A stretch of DNA of 64,000 bases, taken from NCBI GenBank assembly GCA_021773075.1, contig JAJFKT010000035.1:364516-428515 (forward strand), in the 5' to 3' direction. Under the pieces are notes generated by a model. That model was not told the origin of the DNA. It ran no database searches and worked only from the letters and a program-made list of their open reading frames with translations. Shown here piece after piece: positions 26,158 through 35,646 of the stretch (the first letter of the stretch is position 1; each line of letters opens with the position of its first letter). Both the position numbers and the translations under genes were made by a program. The DNA is from Woeseiaceae bacterium. GTDB taxonomy: Bacteria > Pseudomonadota > Gammaproteobacteria > Steroidobacterales > Woeseiaceae.

Positions 26158-27071
26158 ACAGCCGATCAAATGGCGACTATCCGCGAGACCTTCGCGGCTA
26201 CGGTCAGCACCCGCCCGCAGCCGAATGGCCTGACGGGGCGCGAACAGCCGTACAGTTCGTTATCAATTACGAAGAGGGCGCGGAGAACTGTGTCTTGCAC
26301 GGCGATACGGCGTCCGAAGCTTTTCTGTCAGAAATTGTCGGCGCAGCGCCTGTCGAAGGGCAACGCCATATGAATATGGAGTCGCTGTACGAATACGGCG
26401 CGAGGGCAGGATTTTGGCGCTTGCATCGTTTGTTCACCGGGGCGGATGTCCCGGTCACCGTATTTGGTGTAGCTATGGCACTGCAGCGCAGCCCCGAAGT
26501 CGTTACTGCGATGCAGGAAGCCGGCTGGGAGATAGCCAGCCACGGACTGCGCTGGATCGACTATCAGCATGTCGACGAGGAAACAGAGCGCAGGCACATG
26601 CGCGAAGCGATCGAATTGCATACGCAGGCGACCGGCCAGCGACCCGCAGGATGGTACCTCGGGCGCTGCAGCCCACAGAGCCACCGCATCGCCGCCGAAG
26701 AGGGTTTCTTTACTTATAATTCCGATACTTATGCCGATGACCTTCCCTATTGGGATCACACTTTTGAGACGCCACAACTGATGCTCCCGTACACACTGGA
26801 TGCCAACGACATGCGATTTGCAACGCCGCAGGGATTCAATTCGGGGCAACAGTTCTACGATTATCTCAAGGACAGTTTCGAGGTCCTGCATGCAGAGGGC
26901 GGTCGCATGATGTCGGTAGGTCTGCACTGCCGACTCGCAGGACGGCCTGGCCGGACGGCAGCTGTCGGACGCTTCCTGGATTACGTGTTGACACATGATG
27001 ATGCCTGGGTCGCAACACGCCTCGATATCGCGAATCACTGGCGCGCGCAGCATCCGCCGAGGACAAAATGA
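26154..27071 (+). CDS. puuE: Allantoinase PuuE (polysaccharide deacetylase fold)
   Basis: 305 residues. Cofactor-poor allantoinase opening the allantoin ring to allantoate. PuuE signatures: RDLRGYGQHPPAAEWPDGAR, VINYEEGAENC, NMESLYEYGARAGFWRL, GWEIASHGLRWIDYQ and the C-terminal GLHCRLAGRPGR. The NodB-like deacetylase fold distinguishes it from the amidohydrolase-type AllB. It overlaps puuD and uraD by 4 bases each, within the same transcript. Confidence 0.95.
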   Translation: MNSRSNGDYPRDLRGYGQHPPAAEWPDGARTAVQFVINYEEGAENCVLHGDTASEAFLSEIVGAAPVEGQRHMNMESLYEYGARAGFWRLHRLFTGADVPVTVFGVAMALQRSPEVVTAMQEAGWEIASHGLRWIDYQHVDEETERRHMREAIELHTQATGQRPAGWYLGRCSPQSHRIAAEEGFFTYNSDTYADDLPYWDHTFETPQLMLPYTLDANDMRFATPQGFNSGQQFYDYLKDSFEVLHAEGGRMMSVGLHCRLAGRPGRTAAVGRFLDYVLTHDDAWVATRLDIANHWRAQHPPRTK

Positions 27072-27556
27072 ATAAGGACTTCGTCAGTACCTACGGTGGT
27101 ATCTATGAACACTCGCCCTGGGTCGCTGAGCGCGTGCTGGAACTGCTGGGCGATGACGTCGCGGATTCTGAGCTGCTGGCGACATTGATGGCGGACTGCG
27201 TGGACAATGCATCCCTTGAGATGCAGCTCGAATTGATTCGAGCGCATCCCGATCTCGCCGGTAAGGCGCAGGTTGCCGGTGAACTAACAGCCGATTCTAC
27301 CGAGGAGCAAGCGCGGGCCGGACTGGGTCAGTGCACTGCCGATGAGTTCGGGAAGTTTCAGGCGCTCAATGCGGCCTACAAAGAGAAGTTCGAATTCCCG
27401 TTTATCATGGCGGTTCGTGAAAGCACTCGAGTCGAGATATTGACGGCCTTCGAGCATCGCCTTGATAATGAATACGCTGCAGAGTTTGAAACCGCGTTGG
27501 AGGAGATTCACAAAATCGCACGTTTGCGACTCGCCGCAATGGAGCATCCATCGTGA
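27068..27556 (+). CDS. uraD: OHCU decarboxylase
   Basis: 162 residues, normal length. Converts 2-oxo-4-hydroxy-4-carboxy-5-ureidoimidazoline to (S)-allantoin, completing the UraH step. Contains the catalytic-His segment IRAHPDLAGKA, a following DEFGKFQALNAAYKEKF helix and FPFIMAVRE, the family's hallmark order. Overlaps both neighbours by 4 bases (ATGA, GTGA). Confidence 0.95.
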   Translation: MNKDFVSTYGGIYEHSPWVAERVLELLGDDVADSELLATLMADCVDNASLEMQLELIRAHPDLAGKAQVAGELTADSTEEQARAGLGQCTADEFGKFQALNAAYKEKFEFPFIMAVRESTRVEILTAFEHRLDNEYAAEFETALEEIHKIARLRLAAMEHPS

Positions 27557-28533
27557 CTAGTAATCATCAGTTTCATCATTGGGTGCGGCTGGAACAACCG
27601 CGTCTCGGCACTCGCGTCACCTATGCAACCGATGATTTTTTCGCGGCCAAGGAACGCATTATTGATTCTGCCGAGCCCGTATTCATCGACGACAAGTACG
27701 ACGATCACGGTAAGTGGATGGATGGCTGGGAGAGTCGACGCAAACGCATAGAGGGACATGATTTTTGCATCATTCGACTCGGCGTGCCGGGCGTTATTCG
27801 CGGCTTCAACATCGACACCTCGCATTTTACCGGCAACTATCCGCCGGCGGCCTCGATCGAGGCCTGTGTTAGCGAGGTGGATCAACCGGAAGACGGCTGG
27901 ACAGAGATTCTGGGTAGAACTGATCTGAGCGGCGATTCGCACAATTTCGCCGCTATCGACAATGAGCGAGTATGGACGCACTTGCGCTTGCACATTTATC
28001 CTGACGGTGGCATCGCGCGGCTGCGGATATTCGGTGAGGTAAAGACGGATTTCACGGGCGTTGAAGGCTTCGTTGATCTGGCTGCTATCGAAAACGGTGG
28101 TCGTGCGATTGCCTGCAGCGATGAGCATTACGGCAGCATGCACAATCTCAATGTTCCGGGCCGTGGCGTGAATATGGGTGACGGCTGGGAAACGGCGCGG
28201 CGCCGTGGTCCCGGCAATGATTGGGTCATCATGGCACTGGCTGAGCCGGGCGTAATCGAACGCGTCGAAGTCGATACCGCACATTTCAAAGGCAACTACC
28301 CGGACCGGGTGTCGCTGGAGGCCGCGGTTTTCGAGAGCGACGATCTGGCGACAGCCGATTCCAGTGGCTGGCAAATCTTACTTCCTGACACCAAGCTCAA
28401 AATGGATCAACAACATTATTTCGAGGCGCTCGAGGCAATCGGCAAAGTCTCACATATTCGTATGTCGATATTTCCTGACGGCGGCGTGAGCAGGCTGCGA
28501 CTTTTTGCTCAGGTGGGCGGGAACAAGAAATGA
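27553..28533 (+). CDS. alc: Allantoicase
   Basis: 326 residues; GTG start inside a GTGA overlap with uraD. Hydrolyses allantoate to ureidoglycolate and urea. Two tandem jelly-roll repeats are obvious: the first has DGWESRRKR, GVIRGFNIDTSHFTGNYPP and YPDGGIARLRIFGEV; the second has DGWETARRR, GVIERVEVDTAHFKGNYPD and FPDGGVSRLRLFAQV. This duplicated pattern defines the family. Confidence 0.96.
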   Translation: MTSNHQFHHWVRLEQPRLGTRVTYATDDFFAAKERIIDSAEPVFIDDKYDDHGKWMDGWESRRKRIEGHDFCIIRLGVPGVIRGFNIDTSHFTGNYPPAASIEACVSEVDQPEDGWTEILGRTDLSGDSHNFAAIDNERVWTHLRLHIYPDGGIARLRIFGEVKTDFTGVEGFVDLAAIENGGRAIACSDEHYGSMHNLNVPGRGVNMGDGWETARRRGPGNDWVIMALAEPGVIERVEVDTAHFKGNYPDRVSLEAAVFESDDLATADSSGWQILLPDTKLKMDQQHYFEALEAIGKVSHIRMSIFPDGGVSRLRLFAQVGGNKK

Positions 28534-29027
28534 CCATTACGCTAAAAGCGGAACTGCTGACTCAGGAAGGATTCGCTCCCTACGGCCAGGTTGTTGAGGC
28601 GAGGCGCGATACGGCAGAGACGATGAACGCGGCGAGATTTCAACGCTTTGATGATCTTTGTGAGGTTGATCTGATTGAGGATGGTCGTGTGTCGGTGAGT
28701 ATTGCGCGCTGCCGCACGCCAACGTCGTTGCCGTTGCGCCTGGACATGGTTGAGCGGCATCCGTTGGGGAGCCAGGCTTTCATTCCGCTTAGCCCCTGCA
28801 AAATGGTGGTGGTTGTTGCGCCGCCAGAGGAGTCCGTCGACGCCAGTGCATTGCGTGCGTTCGTAAGCAATGGCAGGCAGGGGATCAACTATCGACGTGG
28901 TACGTGGCACATGCCACTGATCGCTTTTGAGGAAGGTCAGGAATACCTCATCATCGACCGTGGTGGCAATGAGGCGAATTGTGATGAACACACGCTCGAC
29001 GACGTCATTTTTCTGCAGGCCGACTGA
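28530..29027 (+). CDS. allA: Ureidoglycolate lyase
   Basis: 165 residues. Cupin-fold lyase splitting ureidoglycolate to glyoxylate and urea. Family features: EGFAPYGQVVEA at the N-terminus, VSIARCR, VERHPLGSQAFIPL (metal-binding His) and NYRRGTWHMPLIA. With alc it produces two urea molecules per urate; no urease is present in the window. Overlaps alc by 4 bases. Confidence 0.94.
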   Translation: MTITLKAELLTQEGFAPYGQVVEARRDTAETMNAARFQRFDDLCEVDLIEDGRVSVSIARCRTPTSLPLRLDMVERHPLGSQAFIPLSPCKMVVVVAPPEESVDASALRAFVSNGRQGINYRRGTWHMPLIAFEEGQEYLIIDRGGNEANCDEHTLDDVIFLQAD

Positions 29028-29032
29028 GCGTT

Positions 29033-30370
29033 ATGCGGCAGGCGTTTCGAGCATCTCTTTTGCACTGTCTTGCGGACCCGGGCGAAGCGTCAGCACCTTC
29101 GGCGGTCGAGTACTTTGAAGACGGCGTGCTTGTTGTTGAAAACGGCGCGGTGTTGGAAGCCGGTGAGGCAGAAGCACTAATCCCTGAACTGGGTGATACA
29201 CGCGTCACCGAATATCCCGGAAAACTCATCGTGCCAGGCTTTATAGACTGCCATGTGCATTTTCCGCAGCTCGACATCATCGCTTCCTATGGTGAGCAGT
29301 TGCTGGACTGGTTGAGTCGTTATGCGTTTCCGGCAGAAGCCAGATTTTCAGACCTGGGGTATGCACAGGAAATCGCGGGCGTTTTTCTGGATGAGCTTCT
29401 TAAGAACGGTACGACAACCGCATTAGTATTCGGCACCGTGCATGCACATTCCGCCGATGCGATTCTGGAGGCTGCCGAGTCACGCGGTATGCGGCTCATC
29501 GCAGGAAAGGTACTGATGGACATTAATTGCCCTGAGGAGCTACAGGACACGCCCGAATCTGCATACACTGATAGCAAGGCGCTTATTGAGCGCTGGCACG
29601 GCAAAGGTAGGCTGGGTTATGCAATTACACCGCGTTTCGCAATTACATCAAGCGAAGAGCAACTTGCTGCGGCGGGCCGACTCGCGAGCGAGTACCCCGA
29701 TGTCTGGGTTCATACGCATCTTGCCGAGAACAAGGCGGAAGTCGAGGAAATTGCCTCACAGTATCCGCATAGCCGCAGTTATCTGGACGTCTATGACCAG
29801 TTTGGCTTGCTGCGCGAACGCTCGGTATTCGCGCATTGCCTGCATATGAATGACGAGGATAGACAGTGCATGGCGAAAAAGGGTGGTGCGGCCGCTTTTT
29901 GCCCGACCTCGAATCTGTTTCTAGGCAGCGGCCTGTTCGACTTGCGCTCGATGTTGGCCGCGAATATTCCGGTTGGTTTGGGCACAGACGTCGGTGGTGG
30001 TACCAGTCTGTCCTTGCTCAGAACCGCAAGCGAGGCCTACAAGGTTTTGCACCTGCAGGGTCAGGCCTTGCCTGCAATGCGAGCCTTGTACCTGACAACA
30101 CTGGGTGCAGCGAAAGCGCTTTGTCTTGATGACAAAATTGGCAATTTCACGACCGGAAAGGAAGCTGACTTTATCGTGCTTGATCCGGCGGGTTCATCGC
30201 TGAGCGAGCGGCGCACCAAGCTCGCATCATCGATCGATGAGTCTTTCTTCGCCATGACAATGCTTGGCGATGACAGAAACGTCGCCGCAACCTATGTCGC
30301 CGGAAAGCTCGCTCAATCTAGTCTCGCTCACTCTAGTCTCGCTCAATCTGGTCTCGCTGAATCTAAATAG
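29033..30370 (+). CDS. guaD: Guanine deaminase
   Basis: 445 residues. Zinc amidohydrolase turning guanine into xanthine, feeding XdhAB. Signatures: [11 protein letters not shown] (HxH), [42 protein letters not shown] and [14 protein letters not shown]. Starts 6 bases after allA, the last gene of the purine operon. The final 20 codons are four copies of a 15-base repeat ([20 protein letters not shown]) and have no counterpart in the enzyme's conserved core. The gene overlaps the convergent icd stop by 8 bases. Confidence 0.95.
   Translation: MRQAFRASLLHCLADPGEASAPSAVEYFEDGVLVVENGAVLEAGEAEALIPELGDTRVTEYPGKLIVPGFIDCHVHFPQLDIIASYGEQLLDWLSRYAFPAEARFSDLGYAQEIAGVFLDELLKNGTTTALVFGTVHAHSADAILEAAESRGMRLIAGKVLMDINCPEELQDTPESAYTDSKALIERWHGKGRLGYAITPRFAITSSEEQLAAAGRLASEYPDVWVHTHLAENKAEVEEIASQYPHSRSYLDVYDQFGLLRERSVFAHCLHMNDEDRQCMAKKGGAAAFCPTSNLFLGSGLFDLRSMLAANIPVGLGTDVGGGTSLSLLRTASEAYKVLHLQGQALPAMRALYLTTLGAAKALCLDDKIGNFTTGKEADFIVLDPAGSSLSERRTKLASSIDESFFAMTMLGDDRNVAATYVAGKLAQSSLAHSSLAQSGLAESK
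30308..30367 (+). repeat. Four tandem 15-bp repeats at the 3' end of guaD
   Basis: Units of CTCGCTCAATCTAGT type at 30308-30322, 30323-30337, 30338-30352 and 30353-30367, differing by one base in units 2 and 3 and by four in unit 4. In frame with guaD and running up to its stop codon, so slippage changes only tail length. The last unit overlaps the icd stop region on the other strand. Confidence 0.9.
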
Positions 30371-32585
30371 CGTCGATGATTGCGTTCAGCGTCTTACTCG
30401 GACGCATCGTGGCAGAAGCCAGTTCTTCGTTCGGCTGGTAGTAGCCGCCAATGTCGACTGCAGCACCCTGAGCTGCGAGGAGCTCGGCAGTGATCGTATC
30501 TTCATTTTCTACGAGAGCTTTTGCCACAGTTGAGAACTTCTCAGCTAAAGCGGCGTCGCTGCCATTGTCAGCCAGCGCCTCGGCCCAATACATCGCCAGA
30601 TAAAAATGACTACCTCGATTGTCGTGCTCGTTGACCTTACGTGAAGGTGACCTGTTGTTTTCGAGGTATTTACCGTTCGCAATGTGCAGCGCAGCGGCTA
30701 CAAGCTGCGCTGCCTGATTGCCTGCTTTGTCAGCAACGTCCTCGATAGAGACTGCCAGCGCCAGAAACTCACCCAGCGAGTCCCAGCGCAAGTGCCCCTC
30801 AGCAAGCAATTGCTGCACGTGCTTCGGCGCCGAGCCTCCGGCACCGGTTTCAAACAAACCGCCACCAGCAAGCAATGGCACGATAGACAACATTTTTGCA
30901 CTGGTGCCGAGTTCCAGAATCGGGAACAGATCGGTTAGGTAGTCACGCAGAACATTGCCGGTCACTGAGATAGTGTCGTCACCATTGTTGACGCGCTCGA
31001 GTGTCACGCGCATTGCCTCGACCGGCGAGAGAATGCGCAGATTCAGACCATCGGTATCGTGGTCTTTGAGGTAGGCATTTACCTTCTCGATCAATTTGCT
31101 GTCGTGCGCTCGATTATCGTCGAGCCAGAAAACGGCAGGATCTCCGGTCTGTCGTGCACGATTAACGGCGAGCTTCACCCAGTCGCGGATCGGCAGGTCG
31201 CGCGTCTGGCACATACGCCAGATATCACCACCATTTACGCTGTGCTCCATAAGGACGTCGCCTGATTCGTTGCTAACCTGCACGCTGCCATTTGTCGCAA
31301 TTTCAAAAGTCTTGTCATGCGAGCCGTACTCTTCGGCCTTTTGCGCCATCAAACCGACATTGCAAACATTACCCATTGTGGTTACGTCGAACGCGCCGTG
31401 TTCACGACAGAATTTGATTACCTCGTCGTAAATACCGGCGTAGCAGCGATCCGGGATCATGGCCTTGGCGTCTGCCAGCTGACCGTCCGGTCCCCACATT
31501 TGCCCGGAGGTGCGAATCGCGGCCGGCATGGAAGCATCAATGATGACGTCACTCGGTACGTGCAGATTAGTGATGCCCTTGTCCGAGTTGACCATCGCCA
31601 GTGCGGGTCGGGTGTTGTAGGCGGCAGCGAGATCGGCTTCGATTTCAGCACGCTGAGCATCTGGCAATGTAGTGATCTTTGCGTAGACGTCGCCGATGCC
31701 GTTGTTAGCATCCACGCCAATTTCCTCAAACACGGCAGCGTGTTTTGCGAACGCATCTTTGTAATAAACCCTGACCGCATGGCCAAACATGATCGGGTCT
31801 GAAACCTTCATCATGGTTGCTTTTAAGTGTAGAGAAAGCAGCACGCCCTGTTCTTTGGCCGCATCCATCTCTTTGCTGTAGAACGCACGCAATGCAGAGC
31901 AGTCCATGCGTGTCGCATCGACCACCTCATGTTGGAGCACAGGAACCTGCTCGCGCAAAACAGAAGTGGTGCCGTCGTCCGCGATGAAGGTGATCTTCAA
32001 ATTGCCTTCGGCGGCGACCACCGCAGATTGCTCACTTGAATAGAAATCGCCGTCGTCCATATGCGCAACATGGGATTTGGAGTCTTTGCTCCAGGCGCCC
32101 ATTGAATGCGGATGTTGTTTCGCAAATGTTTTCACTGCTGCTGCTACACGACGGTCGGAATTGCCCTCACGCAGAACAGGATTAACGGCACTGCCGAGAA
32201 CCCTGGCGTAGCGCGCTTTGGCATCACGTTCGGCATCTGTGTCAGCGTCTTCGGGATAGTCCGGTATGTCATATCCCTGCGACTGTAGCTCGGTAATGGC
32301 TTCCTGAAGTTGCGGAATTGACGCGCTGATATTGGGCAACTTTATAATGTTGGCTTCGGCTGTCTTTGCGAGGTCGCCGAGTTCGGACAAAGCATCGCTT
32401 TGTTGCTGTTCGTCAGTCAGATTTTCAGGAAAATTACTGAGGATCCGAGCTGCCAGGGAAATGTCGCGAGTCTCCACAACGATGCCCGCAGCATGGGTAA
32501 ATGCTTTGACGATGGGTAGAAATGAATACGTTGCCAGCGCCGGCGCTTCGTCCGTCTTGGTGTAGATGATTTTCGCGGTGCTCAT
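30363..32585 (-). CDS. icd: Isocitrate dehydrogenase, NADP-dependent, monomeric
   Basis: 740 residues, the size of the monomeric IDH family and about twice that of the dimeric enzyme. Catalyses isocitrate + NADP+ to 2-oxoglutarate + CO2 in the TCA cycle. Recognised by [59 protein letters not shown] and LDDNRAHD. Single transcription unit; convergent with the purine operon and separated by about 100 bases from the OsmC gene upstream. Confidence 0.96.
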   Translation of the reverse strand: MSTAKIIYTKTDEAPALATYSFLPIVKAFTHAAGIVVETRDISLAARILSNFPENLTDEQQQSDALSELGDLAKTAEANIIKLPNISASIPQLQEAITELQSQGYDIPDYPEDADTDAERDAKARYARVLGSAVNPVLREGNSDRRVAAAVKTFAKQHPHSMGAWSKDSKSHVAHMDDGDFYSSEQSAVVAAEGNLKITFIADDGTTSVLREQVPVLQHEVVDATRMDCSALRAFYSKEMDAAKEQGVLLSLHLKATMMKVSDPIMFGHAVRVYYKDAFAKHAAVFEEIGVDANNGIGDVYAKITTLPDAQRAEIEADLAAAYNTRPALAMVNSDKGITNLHVPSDVIIDASMPAAIRTSGQMWGPDGQLADAKAMIPDRCYAGIYDEVIKFCREHGAFDVTTMGNVCNVGLMAQKAEEYGSHDKTFEIATNGSVQVSNESGDVLMEHSVNGGDIWRMCQTRDLPIRDWVKLAVNRARQTGDPAVFWLDDNRAHDSKLIEKVNAYLKDHDTDGLNLRILSPVEAMRVTLERVNNGDDTISVTGNVLRDYLTDLFPILELGTSAKMLSIVPLLAGGGLFETGAGGSAPKHVQQLLAEGHLRWDSLGEFLALAVSIEDVADKAGNQAAQLVAAALHIANGKYLENNRSPSRKVNEHDNRGSHFYLAMYWAEALADNGSDAALAEKFSTVAKALVENEDTITAELLAAQGAAVDIGGYYQPNEELASATMRPSKTLNAIIDAI

Positions 32586-32640
32586 GCTTTTCCTTGCGTT
32601 TCAATTGGTTCCGGGCACACAGGTGCGCCGCGGGCCGAGC

Positions 32641-32646
32641 ATTATA
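32641..32646 (-). promoter_or_regulatory. Candidate -10 box for icd
   Basis: TATAAT on the minus strand, 56 bases before the icd start codon, in the gap to the OsmC gene. The -35 position is weak. Confidence 0.35.
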
Positions 32647-32687
32647 ATGTGCCGGGCAGGAAATCTCTCACCTGATTTGAACAGACC

Positions 32688-33128
32688 TTAGTTGGCAGTA
32701 ATGCGGATGCTGGCTTTTAGGTGTGACTCGGCCTTCAGCGAGTTTGTAATCAGGCAGACTTGCTCGGCTTTTTCGAGCAGGCGCTGGGCTTTCGCCTCGT
32801 CGGTTCCTGTCGGAACTTCAAGCGTCGCAGTGACATCGAAGGCGGTAAATTGTGTAACTCGCTCGATGCGGTCGAGGGTGCCCTCTACGCTGCACTGCAG
32901 GGAATTCCAATCCAGTTTCGAGGCTCTTGCGATCGCTCGAAATGAGAGGATAAAACAATCGGCAACTGCGGCTACCAGTAATGACTCAGGTGACCACTGA
33001 TCGCCGGGTCCGCCGAATTCGGCAGGCGGAGCGGAGGGCAGATCGCTAACGCCGGAGCTGGACAAAACAACATATCCGGTGACTTCTGCACCGGCTGATA
33101 CCGTATAGAGATGGGGGAGGTCTTGCAT
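32688..33128 (-). CDS. OsmC/Ohr-family protein
   Basis: 146 residues. OsmC-fold thiol peroxidase for organic hydroperoxides. Two redox Cys are present, in VADCFILSF and EQVCLITNSL, as in active members; WSPESLLVAAVADCF is the family signature. Its start overlaps the glycerate kinase stop by 1 base, so it is the last gene of the minus-strand unit PRT-glycerate kinase-OsmC. Likely substrate is lipid or peptide hydroperoxide (inference). Confidence 0.88.
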   Translation of the reverse strand: MQDLPHLYTVSAGAEVTGYVVLSSSGVSDLPSAPPAEFGGPGDQWSPESLLVAAVADCFILSFRAIARASKLDWNSLQCSVEGTLDRIERVTQFTAFDVTATLEVPTGTDEAKAQRLLEKAEQVCLITNSLKAESHLKASIRITAN

Positions 33129-34378
33129 TATCGGTCCTTGTCTTTGGCGATCAATATCGCCCTGAAATCGTTTATGTTGGTACGAGTGGGGCCGGTGACG
33201 ATCAGGTCATCCAGCTGCTGAAAGAAATTGTAACTGTCGTTTTCGAGGAGCGCTGCTGTGGCATCTACGCAGTGTGTTTTAGCATTTGACAAGGTCGATG
33301 GCGATACAAAGCAGCCTGCATTGTCGCCAGCGCCGTCAATGCCATCCGTATCACAGGCAATGGCATAAATCGAAGGATGACCGTCCAGCGCAATGGCCAA
33401 AGAAAGGGCGTACTCGCCATTGCGTCCGCCACGGCCATCACCGTGGACCTCAACGGTCGTCTCGCCGCCAGACAATATGACGCAAGGTGCTTCGACAGGC
33501 CCCTGGCCCGCCGCGACCCGTTTTGCGAGCTCAGCATGTTGAACACCGAGGCTACGAGCATCGCCAGACAAGTCGCCCAGCGAATACGGTGTTATTCCAT
33601 GCTCAGCGGCGAGCGCAGCGGCAGCAAGCAGTGCATCGTCACTGGTCGCGAGGATGCGTACATCGCCATCAGCAATTGCCAATGGACCGTTGTGTTCGAT
33701 CGCGGTTCGGGCCTCGGCAGAAATACCGATATCGTAGCGCTGCAGAATTTCCAGCGCCTCGCGTGGCGAACTTGGGTCGCCCAGAGTCGGCCCGGAAGCG
33801 ACCGTGGTGACATCATTTCCGGGTACGTCCGAAATAATTAGCGTGATGACCTGCGCTGGCGCACAGGCAGCGGCCAGTTTGCCGCCCTTAATCGCAGACA
33901 ACTTCTTGCGGACGCAGTTGATCTCGTGGATAGCGGCCCCGGATCTCAACATGGCTGTAGTGATGTCTTGTTTTTCCGCAAACGAGACGCCGCCAGCGGG
34001 CAAACACAAGAGAGAGGAGCCGCCGCCGGAGATCAGGCAAATCACCGAATCGTCCTGAGACAGATCCGATACGGTATCCAGCACGCTCGCAGCGGCCGCG
34101 AGGCCAGCGGCGTCGGGTACAGGATGAGCAGCCTGGATGACCTCGATCCAGCGACATTCAGCGCCGTGTCCGTAAGGGACAATTACGCGTCCTTCGAGGG
34201 CTCCTGGCCAGAGGTTTTCCAGTTCTTTGGCCATACAGGCTGCCGCTTTTCCTGCGCCTACGACAACGATTCGGCCATCGGGTCTTGAGGGTAGCCACTG
34301 CCGCATACAGTTTTCGGGCGTTGCAATTGAGACCGCTGCGTCAAACAGCGAATGCAGGAGTTGCCTCGGTTCGAACAT
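33128..34378 (-). CDS. Glycerate 2-kinase (MOFRL family)
   Basis: 416 residues, standard for GckA/TtuD-type glycerate kinases. Phosphorylates D-glycerate, the product of the glyoxylate/tartronate-semialdehyde route. Visible: VVGAGKAAACMAKELE near the N-terminus, VISGGGSSLLCLP-like ISGGGSSLL, AIKGGKLA, and the C-terminal MOFRL domain with LSGGETTVEVHGDGRGGRN and CDTDGIDGAGDNAG. It could return glyoxylate carbon from the neighbouring purine pathway, though glyoxylate carboligase and the semialdehyde reductase are not in the window. Confidence 0.93.
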   Translation of the reverse strand: MFEPRQLLHSLFDAAVSIATPENCMRQWLPSRPDGRIVVVGAGKAAACMAKELENLWPGALEGRVIVPYGHGAECRWIEVIQAAHPVPDAAGLAAAASVLDTVSDLSQDDSVICLISGGGSSLLCLPAGGVSFAEKQDITTAMLRSGAAIHEINCVRKKLSAIKGGKLAAACAPAQVITLIISDVPGNDVTTVASGPTLGDPSSPREALEILQRYDIGISAEARTAIEHNGPLAIADGDVRILATSDDALLAAAALAAEHGITPYSLGDLSGDARSLGVQHAELAKRVAAGQGPVEAPCVILSGGETTVEVHGDGRGGRNGEYALSLAIALDGHPSIYAIACDTDGIDGAGDNAGCFVSPSTLSNAKTHCVDATAALLENDSYNFFQQLDDLIVTGPTRTNINDFRAILIAKDKDR

Positions 34379-34980
34379 CAGCCCCCGGTTTTGCCGTCCG
34401 AGCGTACGTGTGGCTGGAGGCGGTCCAGAAGACCCGCGAGCTCAGGACGATTTTCGCGCAATTCGTCTATGGAAAATCCGGACAACTCATAAGGCAATAC
34501 CAGCCACTCGTTGGTCTCATGCACGAAATAGTCCGGCGTTCGAAGTGTTTTTTCGGTCGGTCGGTACCAAACGGTCGCGACCCGAATATCCTGCGGCAGA
34601 TTACGGCGAGTTTTTCTCGCCAGCTGTTTGATAACGGCATTGACGCTCGATCCAGTACTGTACACATCATCGACAATAAGGAGTGAGTGATGAGCACTGA
34701 GGTTTTCGAGCAGATATTGCAGGCCATGAACCCGGATGGAGTCGGCTTTGCTGACCATCTGTGTATACCCGGCCGCCCCGGTGTAGGAGGTGCGAATGGC
34801 GATGTGGTCAGTCTTGGTGCCAAAGAAATCGAGACCTTCCTGGACCGCAATGCCGACGGCGCTGCCACCGCGCCACAGGCCGACCAGAAAGTCTGGCTCG
34901 AATCCCGCTTCGAAAATGTTGGCTGCCAGCTGAAACGAATCTCGGAGGAGGTCGTCTGCAGCGATAAATCGCTCGTTCAT
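34378..34980 (-). CDS. Phosphoribosyltransferase, hypoxanthine-type (copy 1)
   Basis: About 200 residues from the ATG at 34980 (MNERFIAADDLLRDSF). Type I PRTase: PRPP-binding loop LLIVDDVYSTGSSV, with LVGLWRGGSAVGIAVQE at the pyrophosphate-loop side. Transfers PRPP ribose-phosphate to a purine base or related acceptor. It is divergent from a second, similar PRTase 84 bases away and overlaps the glycerate kinase by 1 base. Bacterial members of this group are often called hypoxanthine or xanthine PRTases, but the acceptor is not fixed by sequence alone. Confidence 0.82.
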   Translation of the reverse strand: MNERFIAADDLLRDSFQLAANIFEAGFEPDFLVGLWRGGSAVGIAVQEGLDFFGTKTDHIAIRTSYTGAAGYTQMVSKADSIRVHGLQYLLENLSAHHSLLIVDDVYSTGSSVNAVIKQLARKTRRNLPQDIRVATVWYRPTEKTLRTPDYFVHETNEWLVLPYELSGFSIDELRENRPELAGLLDRLQPHVRSDGKTGG

Positions 34981-35064
34981 TATTGTTATTCCTGGCCCAT
35001 GCTGCGCTAGAATTGATTCCGGCAGTATACCGCCAGCAATCAGTCCGAACTCAAGAGAATAATA

Positions 35065-35637
35065 ATGGACAAGACCGTACTCTCCGCACAAGACTTGCTC
35101 GTCGACTCGATCGACCTCGGCATCAAGGTTCTCGAAAGCGGCTTCAGGCCGACCATGATTATTGCGGTCTGGCGCGGTGGGACTCCGGTGGGCATGGCGC
35201 TGCAGGAGACGCTCTCATACTGCGGCATAGAGTCCGACCACATCGCTATTCGCACTTCGTCATATATCGGCGTTGACGAGCGCGGCAAGGTTTCGGTGCA
35301 TGGCCTTAATTACGTAATCAAGAAAATATGTCATGACGATCGCGTTCTGATCGTCGATGACGTGTTCGACACCGGCAACACGATCGTTGCAGTTATCTCA
35401 GAGCTCACAAAACGAGCGCGTGGCAATACGCCGACCGATATCCGTGTCGCTGTTCCCTGGTTTAAGCCAAGCCGCAATGAAACGGAAATTACGCCGGACT
35501 ACTATTTGCGCGAGACCGCCGAGTGGCTGGTCTTTCCGCATGAGCTTGATGCGTTGACGCCTGAAGAACTCCGTGAGTGTCGTCCTGAAATCGCGGCGAT
35601 AGTGCAAGGCGTCAAACCGGCCGAGAAATCCGCGTAG
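35065..35637 (+). CDS. Phosphoribosyltransferase, hypoxanthine-type (copy 2)
   Basis: 190 residues. Paralogue of the divergent neighbour: IIAVWRGGTPVGMALQE, then HIAIRTSSYIG, then VLIVDDVFDTGNTI (PRPP loop) and the tail TPDYYLRETAEWLVFPHEL, which matches TPDYFVHETNEWLVLPYEL in copy 1. The LOG-family gene follows 9 bases after its stop, so these two are likely one unit handling purine bases and nucleoside monophosphates. Confidence 0.85.
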   Translation: MDKTVLSAQDLLVDSIDLGIKVLESGFRPTMIIAVWRGGTPVGMALQETLSYCGIESDHIAIRTSSYIGVDERGKVSVHGLNYVIKKICHDDRVLIVDDVFDTGNTIVAVISELTKRARGNTPTDIRVAVPWFKPSRNETEITPDYYLRETAEWLVFPHELDALTPEELRECRPEIAAIVQGVKPAEKSA

Positions 35638-35646
35638 CGAGAGCCA

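Noticed and set aside
26328..27053. Antisense frame opposite puuE
   Set aside because: Shadow of a well-supported gene; composition not protein-like.
27508..28374. Long antisense frame of 288 codons over allantoicase
   Set aside because: The plus strand encodes a canonical duplicated allantoicase; the antisense translation has no family pattern.
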